NCBI GenBank assembly: GCA_947498815.1
Contig: CANMLU010000002.1
Coordinates: forward strand, 469,794-533,793
Length of the DNA: 64,000 bases
Reading direction: 5' to 3'
From: an uncultured Aquimarina sp.
GTDB lineage: Bacteria > Bacteroidota > Bacteroidia > Flavobacteriales > Flavobacteriaceae
How positions within the stretch are numbered: the stretch's first letter is position 1; every line of letters starts with the position of its first letter. This document shows, piece after piece, positions 8,139 to 17,700 of the stretch. The notes beneath the pieces are model-generated. The model was not told the DNA's origin. It saw only the letters and a list, made by a program, of their open reading frames with translations, and did no database searches. Position numbers and translations under genes: made by a program.

Positions 8139-9128
8139 TTACAATTCTAATATCTGCCGAATCATCTGATTGGTGAATCCCCACTCATTATCATACCAGA
8201 TCATCACCTTTACCAAATCTCCGTCTACTACTCTGGTCAATGAAGCATCTACTGTTGCGGCATACGGATTTTGTTGAATATCCGAAGACACAATGGGTTC
8301 GTAAGTTACATCTAGAACTTTTAGATATCGATCTGTTTTGGCTTCTTTTTCAAGGATTTTATTAATTTCTTCTGCCGTTGTATTTCGCTCTGCGATAAAA
8401 GTCACATCACTAATAGATCCAACGGGAACAGGAGTTCTTATCGCTACTCCATCAAATTTCCCTTCATACTGCGGTAAAGCCTTTGTAGTGGCAATAGCCG
8501 CTCCTGTGGTTGTAGGCGTAAGGTTAATGGCTCCTGCCCTTCCCATTCTTGGATTTTTTTTGGAAGGTGCATCTACCAAAGTTTGTGAGGCTGTGTAGGC
8601 ATGAATAGTATTTAGTATAGCCTTTTTAATCCCAATAGTACGTCCTAAAATCTCTACAACAGGGCTAATATTATTCGTGGTACAACTAGCACAAGAAAAC
8701 ACCGCTGTTTTTCCATCCGCAGTATTAACTCCATGCACGACCGTTGGAGTATCTTTACTCTTGGTTGGGCCCGATATCACCACATTGGTGGCTCCTGCTT
8801 TGATATGTTTTTCTGCATCTTCTCTATTGGTAAAGAAACCAGTACTTTCAATTACTACATCAATCTCATTTTCTCTCCAGGGAAGCTGTTCCGGATCTCT
8901 TTGATTATAATATTTGATCTTTTGACCATCTATAACTAGATGCTCTCCATCTGATTTGATATCTTTATCATAAATGCCATAAACACTATCATATTTCAGG
9001 AGGTATTGGGCATTTTCGATTGACATCAAGTCATTAACCGCGATAACTTGTAGATCAGGTTCGTCCATAATTACTTTTAGGGCCGCTCTTCCTATTCTTC
9101 CGAATCCATTTATTGCTATTCTCTTCAT
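8139..9128 (-). CDS. gapA: Type I glyceraldehyde-3-phosphate dehydrogenase
   Basis: This 329-residue glycolytic enzyme converts glyceraldehyde 3-phosphate, NAD and phosphate to 1,3-bisphosphoglycerate. It begins with the NAD-binding INGFGRIGR. The catalytic C149 is in SCASCTTN, with H176 in NTIHAYT and the phosphate site in GRAGAINLTPTTTGA. The C-terminal WYDNEWGFTNQM is diagnostic. The length is normal. Bacteroidota often have more than one gap gene, so this may be the glycolytic or a second copy; the motifs do not tell which. It is transcribed alone on the minus strand. Confidence 0.93.
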   Translation of the reverse strand: MKRIAINGFGRIGRAALKVIMDEPDLQVIAVNDLMSIENAQYLLKYDSVYGIYDKDIKSDGEHLVIDGQKIKYYNQRDPEQLPWRENEIDVVIESTGFFTNREDAEKHIKAGATNVVISGPTKSKDTPTVVHGVNTADGKTAVFSCASCTTNNISPVVEILGRTIGIKKAILNTIHAYTASQTLVDAPSKKNPRMGRAGAINLTPTTTGAAIATTKALPQYEGKFDGVAIRTPVPVGSISDVTFIAERNTTAEEINKILEKEAKTDRYLKVLDVTYEPIVSSDIQQNPYAATVDASLTRVVDGDLVKVMIWYDNEWGFTNQMIRQILEL

Positions 9129-9242
9129 AATTTCTTTGAGTTTTTTGTTGGTGAAAATTTATCGAAATATATGATTCATATTTCTACATAAATGGTCGTG
9201 AAAAAGTCATTATAATTACTTCAAAAATCTAATTCTAGCGAT

Positions 9243-9923
9243 TTACCCATCAATTAAAGATACCCCATTCAAATCTGTCGTGAGTACATCACTCATATAA
9301 TCAAAATAAGGTCGTAACAATTCAAAATGACGCACCACTTTATCCAAGAAATCTGGTGCAAAAACTTCTTTATCGGTAAAACTATGGCTTACAAAAAATG
9401 CTTTATTTTTAATCAAGTCAATATTAGGATGATCTTTACTAAATCCTTTGGGAGCCGTTTTCACTTGATAAGCAGGATCAAAACCACCAAATGCTTTCTT
9501 GAAGTCTTTGTTCGCCAATATTTCTCGGATCTCTTGATCGTCCATTTCAAACTCTTTACGAATTCTTAGCAAATCGGCGGGTTCGGGGCTAAAAAAACCA
9601 CCTGCAATTAAAGAGTTTCCTGGCTCTAAACGCAGATAATATCCACCTCTGCGATGTGCTCCTGCTCTACTAAAACTAACACTTCTGTGCACATTATAAG
9701 GAGTTTTATCTTTACTAAATCGTATATCTCTGTTGATCCTAAAAACTTTAGTTTTATCAATTTCATCCTTTTCATTTAATCGTTCTGCAATAGCAGCATA
9801 AAAAGCTTTTAACGTTTTTTCATTCGCTTGATATTCCTTTTTATTTTCGGTCATCCAATCCCGATGGTTATTCTTTTTTAATTTGTTTAAAAATTCAAAT
9901 GCCGATTTTGGTATAGTACTCAT
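9243..9923 (-). CDS. DUF2461 domain-containing protein
   Basis: This 226-residue protein belongs to the DUF2461 (TIGR02453) family. Recognisable parts are AFEFLNKLKKNNHRDWMTENK near the N terminus, KVFRINRDIRFSKDKTPYN and GGYYLRLEPGNSLIAGGFF in the middle. The family is common in Bacteroidota and in some fungi, and its function is unknown. No signal peptide or membrane segment is seen, so it is probably cytoplasmic. It is alone on its strand between the gap and CBS genes. Confidence 0.85.
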   Translation of the reverse strand: MSTIPKSAFEFLNKLKKNNHRDWMTENKKEYQANEKTLKAFYAAIAERLNEKDEIDKTKVFRINRDIRFSKDKTPYNVHRSVSFSRAGAHRRGGYYLRLEPGNSLIAGGFFSPEPADLLRIRKEFEMDDQEIREILANKDFKKAFGGFDPAYQVKTAPKGFSKDHPNIDLIKNKAFFVSHSFTDKEVFAPDFLDKVVRHFELLRPYFDYMSDVLTTDLNGVSLIDG

Positions 9924-10056
9924 ATGATTTACTTTGATCCTAAAATTAATAAAATCTGTTTTGTGAATCGAAGTTTAACTTAAATTTATAGCATACAATA
10001 TCCATAGCCTCTCTTTACAGTAAGACTAAATATCAGGTTACTAAAATAAGAGCATC

Positions 10057-10476
10057 TTAATATTGATCTAATAAATAGTTGATTAAATCAGTAGTGGTTA
10101 CTATACCAACTAGTTTACCGTCGTCTACTACTGGTAGGGCATGAAACTCACGTTTAGACAATATTTCTGCCACCTCTTTAATTGTTGTGCTCGAATTTAC
10201 ACTTACAAGATTTTTTGCCATCACTTGTTCGATAGTAAACATTTCATAGACAACAGTATCTACTTCACTTTCATTTTCATTAACGGTATCCGCAAAACTA
10301 ATGCGAAGTAAGTCTGTATAACTTAACATACCCACAATAACATCTCCTTTAACTACAGGAATATGTCGAATCTTATTTTTTTTAAATAACATCTCTGCTG
10401 TTTCTAAACCATTAGTGCTATTTAAAGTTATGACATCGGCAGTCATAATTTTTGAAACGGGAGTTCGTTTTTTCAT
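10057..10476 (-). CDS. Tandem CBS domain protein
   Basis: This 139-residue protein consists of two CBS domains (about 8-65 and 78-138) and nothing else. SKIMTADVITLNSTNGLETAEMLF opens the first and EQVMAKNLVSVNSSTTIKEVAEIL the second; each ends with a HIPV/ALPV-V-D-G/K-x-L-V-G-I/M pattern. Such stand-alone pairs bind adenine nucleotides and regulate partner enzymes or channels. The partner here is unknown. A TACATTTG -7 box lies 24 bases before the start codon. Confidence 0.88.
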   Translation of the reverse strand: MKKRTPVSKIMTADVITLNSTNGLETAEMLFKKNKIRHIPVVKGDVIVGMLSYTDLLRISFADTVNENESEVDTVVYEMFTIEQVMAKNLVSVNSSTTIKEVAEILSKREFHALPVVDDGKLVGIVTTTDLINYLLDQY

Positions 10477-10499
10477 TTGAGTTAATTTAAGTTTATCCT

Positions 10500-10507
10500 C
10501 AAATGTA
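10500..10507 (-). promoter_or_regulatory. -7 box of CBS gene promoter
   Basis: TACATTTG on the minus strand is a perfect TAnnTTTG match, 24 bases before the start codon of the CBS gene. No convincing -33 element was found at normal spacing. Confidence 0.45.
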
Positions 10508-10781
10508 GAATTGCATTCTCAAAGAAGTAATGATAAATATCAGTAATAATAAATAAAAAGAACCAAAATTCAGAAACATTATAAGCTCTAAATTTTTAAA
10601 GAAAAAGAGCGTTATAGTCCAATGTTATCATTTTCTTATATTTTTCTTCCGTTTTCATAATGAATAATAAATTTTAGCCTGTCTTTGTTATAATTATCTG
10701 AAAAAAGTAAGGATTTACAACTTATTAAGACTTATGTATTCTTTATTCTATATATTTACTAGAGTTTTTAAATAGACTATA
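10508..10781. other. Intergenic AT-rich stretch
   Basis: This gap between the divergent CBS and cysE genes presumably holds both promoters. Apart from the CBS -7 box at its edge I see no repeat, hairpin or small ORF worth calling. Confidence 0.4.
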
Positions 10782-11573
10782 ATGACGAAAGCACGAGATA
10801 GGATCATTGCAAAAATAGAAGAGCAAAAGAAGAATCCGAACCTTAAATTAAAGCTAAAAGAGAGAACCGAATATTTTACAAAATTACTCTTTTATACCTT
10901 ATTTGATACCGACACAGAAGTTGCCAAGAATATCGATCTTTTGGAGGAAACTTTTGAAGAGCTTATCAATTTGGCGTGTTGGGAAACTGAAAAACCATGT
11001 AGTAAACTATGGCAATCCTATCTTGATAAACTTCCTAATATTTTAGAAAAACTTAATCTGGATGCGCAAGCATTCATGCAAAGTGATCCTGCGGCCAATT
11101 CTATTGAAGAAATTTATATGGCATATCCGGGGTTTTATGCCATAGCCATTTATCGCTTAAGTCATGAGCTATTGAAATTCGGATTACCGATGGTACCACG
11201 ATTAATGACCGAGTATTCTCATCGATTAACGGGTACCGATATCAATCCGGGAGCAGAGATCGGAGAATCTTTCTTTATTGACCATGCCACGGGTATTGTT
11301 ATCGGAGAAACAGTAATCATAAAAAACAACGTAAAAATATATCAGGGTGTTACCCTGGGAGGATTGTATGTAGACAGAAAGCTTCGCAACGTTAAACGAC
11401 ATCCAACTGTTGAGGATAATGTAACTATATATGCAAACGCAACTATATTGGGTGGTAGCACTGTTATTGGTGCAAACAGTACGATTGGTGGTAATGCATG
11501 GATTACTTCATCGGTTCCAGAAAACTCGATTATCTCGAACACCTCTGAAATCAAGATCAAAAAAGTTGTTTAA
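10782..11573 (+). CDS. cysE: Serine O-acetyltransferase
   Basis: This 263-residue enzyme makes O-acetylserine from serine and acetyl-CoA, the first step of cysteine synthesis. The N-terminal helical half (1-140) precedes a left-handed beta helix. That helix contains the catalytic region IDHATGIVIGETV (about 166-178), the loop HPTVEDNV and hexapeptide repeats up to VPENSIISN. The length and the long N-terminal domain fit the EpsC/CysE type found in Bacteroidota. Its stop codon overlaps the start of cysM by one base (TAATG), so the two are translationally coupled and catalyse consecutive steps. Confidence 0.9.
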   Translation: MTKARDRIIAKIEEQKKNPNLKLKLKERTEYFTKLLFYTLFDTDTEVAKNIDLLEETFEELINLACWETEKPCSKLWQSYLDKLPNILEKLNLDAQAFMQSDPAANSIEEIYMAYPGFYAIAIYRLSHELLKFGLPMVPRLMTEYSHRLTGTDINPGAEIGESFFIDHATGIVIGETVIIKNNVKIYQGVTLGGLYVDRKLRNVKRHPTVEDNVTIYANATILGGSTVIGANSTIGGNAWITSSVPENSIISNTSEIKIKKVV

Positions 11574-12457
11574 TGTCGCATAGCATTTTAGACCTTATCG
11601 GAAATACGCCTTTGGTGAAGGCTACTTCTTTAATAGATAATCCTAATATTACTTTATATCTAAAATTAGAAGGACACAATCCTGGCGGAAGTGTAAAAGA
11701 TCGTGCCGCATATAACATGATCAAATCTGCCCTGGATCGTGGCGATATTGATCAAAACACCAAGCTTATTGAAGCGACTAGTGGTAATACGGGTATCGCA
11801 TTAGCTATGATTGCCGGAATCTTCAAACTAGATATAGAGTTGGTAATGCCAGAAAACTCGACCAAAGAACGTGTACAAACTATGCGCGCTTATGGTGCCA
11901 AGGTAACTCTGACTTCTGAAGATATAGGTATCGAAGGTGCACGAGATTATGCAGAAGCCAAAGTAAAAGATGAAGGTTTTGTGATGTTAAATCAATTCGC
12001 CAATGATGATAATTGGCGTGCTCATTACAAAACTACAGGTCCCGAGATTTGGAGAGATACAAAAGGTACAATTACCCACTTTGTATCCTCAATGGGAACT
12101 ACTGGTACCATTATGGGAACATCTACCTACCTCAAAGAACAATCCAAAAGCGTTCAAATTGTTGGTGTACAACCTACAGACGAATCTCGAATCCCAGGAA
12201 TACGTAAATGGCCAAAAGAATATTTACCAAAAATCTTCAATCCCAAAAAGGTCGACCAAGTAATCGAAGTAAGCCAGCAAGAGGCTACAGAGATGGCCAA
12301 ACGTCTTGCCAAAGAAGAAGGTGTGTTTTCTGGAATGAGTAGTGGCGGATCTGTTACTGCGGCTTTAAAGTTAGCACGAACTCTGGATAAAGGAGTGCTA
12401 GTAGCAATCATTTGCGATCGAGGTGATCGATATTTAAGTTCCGATTTGTTTGAGTGA
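11573..12457 (+). CDS. cysM: Cysteine synthase CysM (O-acetylserine sulfhydrylase B)
   Basis: This 294-residue PLP enzyme converts O-acetylserine and sulfide to cysteine. The PLP lysine is K42 in NPGGSVKDR, the substrate loop is EATSGNTGIA (about 68-77), and the phosphate-binding loop is SSMGTTGTIMG. The shorter length and VQPTDESRIPGIRKWP segment place it in the CysM rather than the CysK branch. It overlaps cysE by one base. A CysE-CysM pair is complete for cysteine formation from serine, so this operon probably supplies the bulk of cysteine. Confidence 0.92.
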   Translation: MSHSILDLIGNTPLVKATSLIDNPNITLYLKLEGHNPGGSVKDRAAYNMIKSALDRGDIDQNTKLIEATSGNTGIALAMIAGIFKLDIELVMPENSTKERVQTMRAYGAKVTLTSEDIGIEGARDYAEAKVKDEGFVMLNQFANDDNWRAHYKTTGPEIWRDTKGTITHFVSSMGTTGTIMGTSTYLKEQSKSVQIVGVQPTDESRIPGIRKWPKEYLPKIFNPKKVDQVIEVSQQEATEMAKRLAKEEGVFSGMSSGGSVTAALKLARTLDKGVLVAIICDRGDRYLSSDLFE

Positions 12458-12614
12458 TTTTTTCAGTTCGATATTTTATTAGATTGACCTTTTAAGATAA
12501 AGTCTAAAGTTTTTTCTACAGTATATAATAAAATACATTATTACACTTACTGTCTTAATAAGATTACATTTATAATATGTTAGGTAACTAACAAACTATT
12601 TGTGTTTATTGTAT

Positions 12615-12622
12615 TAAATTTG
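12615..12622 (+). promoter_or_regulatory. -7 box before a gene remnant
   Basis: TAAATTTG is a perfect TAnnTTTG match, 29 bases before the ATG of the short disrupted ORF at 12651. It suggests that an expressed gene once stood here. Confidence 0.35.
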
Positions 12623-12650
12623 AGATACCAACTTTAATAATTATATAACA

Positions 12651-12785
12651 TGAAAAATCTAATTAAATCTTCCACTTTCTTAACAAGAACTATTATTATT
12701 ATTTCTTTTCAAACCTAATTTTTCCAAAGGTGATTTAGACTTAATATTTAGTTTAACCCGAAGTTATTATGAATATAACCATTGA
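12651..12785 (+). pseudogene. Remnant of a short secreted-protein gene
   Basis: An ATG at 12651 opens MKNLIKSSTFLTRTIIIIS, a signal-peptide-like N terminus, which stops after 22 codons. Reading on in another frame from about 12710 gives some 25 further sense codons (FKPNFSKGDLDLIFSL and on) before a stop at 12783. A single frameshift would thus join them. A perfect -7 box lies upstream. No family is recognised. The rest of the gap from 12458 to 13010 holds no other ORF or hairpin that I can support. Confidence 0.35.
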
Positions 12786-13010
12786 TAAATCAATAGTGCG
12801 GTAAAAGTACTAACCGTGTTTTTGATTCGTCTCCTGATTTATAGTAGTATTCCTGTAAGCACTTGATATTTAAACCAAATATGATACTTAAATCACTTTA
12901 AGTAAAATATATCTGTATGACAAGAAAAAATTAATGTACTGAGTATAGACTCACCTATTCTATACAGTATGTACCCCCTTGCCTTTTTATTAATTTATAA
13001 CGTAAATATT

Positions 13011-13523
13011 ATGACTCTTAAACCAAATCTTTTTATTGTAAGTATTTTATTCGCATCCCTAATTACAAACACCGTAAAATCCCAAAATACAATTGGGGGT
13101 CACTTTGGCGTTGTTCAACCAATAATAACCATTCAAGATGGAGAAACTTCCGATGGATTTGATCCCTACACCATTGGGTTTCCAATAGGCGTAACAATCC
13201 GAAAAAGTGAGAAATTTGCCTTTGACATAGAAATGGTTCCATTTATAAGTTCTATCGAGGATTCTGAAGGAGATAATAGTAGTGCCGTAAATGAACTATT
13301 AATACATCCTGGTTTGTTATGGGGTATTGGCAATAAGCTCACCTTCGGAAACCGCATTGCCTATGAGACCAAAAGTGGTAGATATGGAATTACTCCGCTT
13401 TTAAACAGGGGATTTACTTTAGGAAAAACCAATGTTTTTGCAGAATTAGTATTACCCATAAGAGTAGGCAATGATCAAGAAATATCATTTACTGCGGCAT
13501 TACATTTTGGTATAGGTTTCTAA
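13011..13523 (+). CDS. Secreted or outer-membrane beta-rich protein of unknown function
   Basis: The product of 170 residues starts with a signal peptide, LFIVSILFASLITNTVKSQ. It continues with alternating polar and aromatic beta-strand segments such as NTIGGHFGVV, KFAFDIEMVPFI, KLTFGNRIAYET and EISFTAALHFGIGF. The last residue is Phe, as in many outer-membrane beta-barrels. The ATG at 13011 is preferred to the upstream one at 12969, because it begins directly before the signal peptide. I recognise no named family. A periplasmic or outer-membrane place is likely; the function is unknown. Confidence 0.65.
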   Translation: MTLKPNLFIVSILFASLITNTVKSQNTIGGHFGVVQPIITIQDGETSDGFDPYTIGFPIGVTIRKSEKFAFDIEMVPFISSIEDSEGDNSSAVNELLIHPGLLWGIGNKLTFGNRIAYETKSGRYGITPLLNRGFTLGKTNVFAELVLPIRVGNDQEISFTAALHFGIGF

Positions 13524-13670
13524 AAAAAAGAAGTGCTAATCAAGTCCAATTTCGGCCTTAATTAATACAAAATAAGCCTATTGCACTCTAATGCAAGTAA
13601 CTTTTGATTCGATCATAGATACAATCTATACTATCAATTTTTATCTACAAAAAATTACATCTAATTTTAA

Positions 13671-15989
<2,319 letters not shown>

Positions 15990-16020
15990 TCTTATACCTA
16001 TTGTATCGTATATTACTTAC

Positions 16021-16055
16021 AAACCCACTTAGTTATAAAAACTAAGTGGGTTTTT
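16021..16055 (+). terminator. Rho-independent terminator after katG
   Basis: AAACCCACTTAGT pairs with ACTAAGTGGGTTT around a 7-base loop and is followed by a T run. It lies 32 bases after the katG stop. Confidence 0.85.
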
Positions 16056-16082
16056 ATATAATTCGCAACAAAATACATCAGT

Positions 16083-16165
16083 TCCGAAAAATGAAACTGG
16101 GATATCCTATCCTTGTGCCATTATTAATTTTAAACCACAAAAGATATGGCATTAGAGAATCTAAT
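16083..16165 (+). repeat. Leader element copy 1 (hairpin leader plus first codons)
   Basis: The block from the CAGTT/AACTG hairpin (about 16080-16100) through the ATG at 16146 and the first six codons is repeated, with roughly four in five bases the same by eye, at 22577-22650. The repeat covers non-coding leader and codons alike, so it marks an ancient duplication of a gene start. Confidence 0.6.
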
Positions 16166-16649
16166 CAGCGTTACATTTACACAAGAAGAGTTAAACGAAC
16201 TTACCAAAGGGTTGCAGATTGTAAAAAAAGTGTTATCGGGCAAAACCGTGAATCTTACCCCCGAACAACGAGGGCAATATGGTCGCATTGCCAATCAAAA
16301 CAAATTGATTGTCGACAAAGCCAAAAACTATATGGAGCAACATCCCGATTGGATCCCCAGGTTTTTGGACAAGGCAGAGTTTGATCGTGATTATACCACT
16401 CGCAAGCAAATCGAAACCCACGTGCAGCAATTGCAAAACCTATCACAGCAATTGGTAGACACCAAAACCCTGCTCGATCATGATAACTATACCAACTCCT
16501 TGAGTTTTTATCGTATGATGCGCTTTTTGGCCGGCGAAAACGAACCCGGTGCCAAACCCGTTTATGAGGATATGAAGGTATTGTTTAAACGTAATGGTAG
16601 TAGCAATGGTAATACCAATGACAATGGTCAAGATACTACTGACGAATAG
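16146..16649 (+). CDS. Unidentified 167-residue cytoplasmic protein
   Basis: I do not recognise a family. The protein is hydrophilic and largely helical by composition, with Gln- and Leu-rich stretches such as HVQQLQNLSQQLVDTKTLL (about 93-111) that could form a coiled coil. The C-terminal 17 residues are a low-complexity Asn/Gly/Asp tail. There is no signal peptide or membrane segment. Codon use appears richer in G and C than in its island neighbours. A leader and start-codon region like its own recurs before recQ at 22577-22650 without the rest of the gene. It follows the katG terminator, so it has its own promoter. Confidence 0.7.
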   Translation: MALENLISVTFTQEELNELTKGLQIVKKVLSGKTVNLTPEQRGQYGRIANQNKLIVDKAKNYMEQHPDWIPRFLDKAEFDRDYTTRKQIETHVQQLQNLSQQLVDTKTLLDHDNYTNSLSFYRMMRFLAGENEPGAKPVYEDMKVLFKRNGSSNGNTNDNGQDTTDE

Positions 16650-16803
16650 TTGAAGAAAACGTCCTAAGAAAGTACTGCGTAAAAAATGAAGTGAATACAG
16701 CGTAAAATTAAATTCGCAAAATCATACCTGTATCAACAATGTAGCTACTTCAATTGATCAGCATACGGCCCCAAGCCAGGTATAAGACTTCATTTAATTT
16801 AGC

Positions 16804-17010
16804 GTGAATTAGATGTAAAAGTTTGGTTCTAAAAAGCCGTCAAATTGAGTGATTTTTCATAGTGACCTCTCGACTCCGCTCGAGATGACATGGAGAAAAA
16901 TCGTATCGAAATTAGGCTTTTGCTTGAAAATTTACTTGTCTTCGATACAATCCCGATAGTTATCGGGATCACTCTGACTGACGTAAATTTTCTTATATCG
17001 AACTCACGTT
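16804..17010. repeat. Nested palindromic element R1 (MITE-like)
   Basis: The element folds on itself in nested arms: GTGAATTAGATG-type and CATATCGAACTCAC-type ends, then GTCAAATTGAGTG (16839-16851) against CACTCTGACTGACG (16970-16983), then GTATCGAA (16903-16910) against TTCGATAC (16941-16948). Two smaller palindromes are inside, at 16869-16884 and 16950-16969. Its right end CTTATATCGAACTCACGTT equals the reverse complement of the left end of R2 (22358-22376) at 18 of 19 bases. It carries no gene. Confidence 0.6.
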
Positions 17011-17087
17011 AATTTAGCGATATGAACAAAATTTTTAGCAGTACTTTCTTAAGACTAGCTTTTCACATTTAAAACCCTCAACTTACT

Positions 17088-17106
17088 CCTCTCCCAGAGG
17101 GAGAGG
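17088..17106. repeat. Perfect short hairpin
   Basis: CCTCTCCC and GGGAGAGG pair perfectly around AGA. There is no T run and no adjacent gene, so it is not called a terminator. Confidence 0.5.
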
Positions 17107-17155
17107 AAACCAAATATCGAAGGATTTGGCGATGAAAAAAAGAAAGAGGAATCAA

Positions 17156-17302
17156 AAAGGTAGATCAAAGAGTCCTAAAAGTACTTCCAAGCGGTAACAA
17201 GGTAGCTCGAAGCATCAAAACCACATCTCGAAGTACCTATACAGGAGGTTCGAATTATCAAAAAGGTAGCGCGAAGCGATACTAAGGTAATTCGAACCAC
17301 CT
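17156..17302. repeat. Degenerate tandem repeat with 21-bp period
   Basis: Seven consecutive 21-base units can be laid in register, with core AAGGTAGCTCGAAG and variable ends. Units begin at 17156, 17177, 17198, 17219, 17240, 17261 and 17282. The TCGAA core recurs further out, near 17117, 17312, 17356 and 17440, mostly close to multiples of 21. Within it, GGTTCGAATTA (17247-17257) and TAATTCGAACC (17288-17298) form a perfect inverted pair. The period is seven codons, but all frames are short, so coding is doubtful. Confidence 0.6.
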
Positions 17303-17700
17303 TTTTTTGGATCGACACCCATCTCCCTATCAAAAATAATCGGTAAAACATCGCCTCGAAGCTGTAATGTATCAAAAAGAAGGATCAAAAGATCAGATAG
17401 AAGCGATACACTATCGCTTGCAAGTACCAAATTATCAACTCGAAGGACTTTGGCGCGGCCTCGACCCGGTATCGAGAGGGGTGCACCCCCTTATATAGTG
17501 GCCTTTTGGACTATAAATAATCAAGTTACTCTAGTAAAAAAGCAGTACTTTCTCATGATGTTTAAAAATAAAATGCTATTTTCACAACACCCCTACTTCA
17601 CTTTGTAAACATCATTTTGTCATTTGTAGAGAATATGTAAACCTAATTGGGTTTATATAATTGTTATGCTTTATTTAGAATTAAAAACAAACACGATTAA

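Larger units (their letters stand above)
16650..17700. other. Gene-free 1-kb stretch of repeats
   Basis: No credible gene is present. The stretch holds element R1, the hairpin at 17088-17106, the 21-bp-period array and a perfect 12-base palindrome GGGGTGCACCCC at 17478-17489. The composition changes at about 17500 to very AT-rich sequence that leads into the PHP-ATPase gene. This looks like the worn left border of an insertion. Confidence 0.55.

Noticed and set aside
16046-16384. Plus-strand ORF of 112 codons overlapping the 167-residue gene
   Set aside because: It overlaps the 167-residue gene, whose leader and ATG are matched elsewhere (22577-22650), and it is rich in Arg and Tyr as shadow frames are.
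17156-17302. CRISPR array
   Set aside because: The 21-base units are contiguous and degenerate, with no unique spacers, and no cas gene is nearby.
17175-17430. Minus-strand ORFs of about 70 codons over the 21-bp array
   Set aside because: They owe their openness to the repeat period, have no start context or family likeness and overlap each other in different frames.
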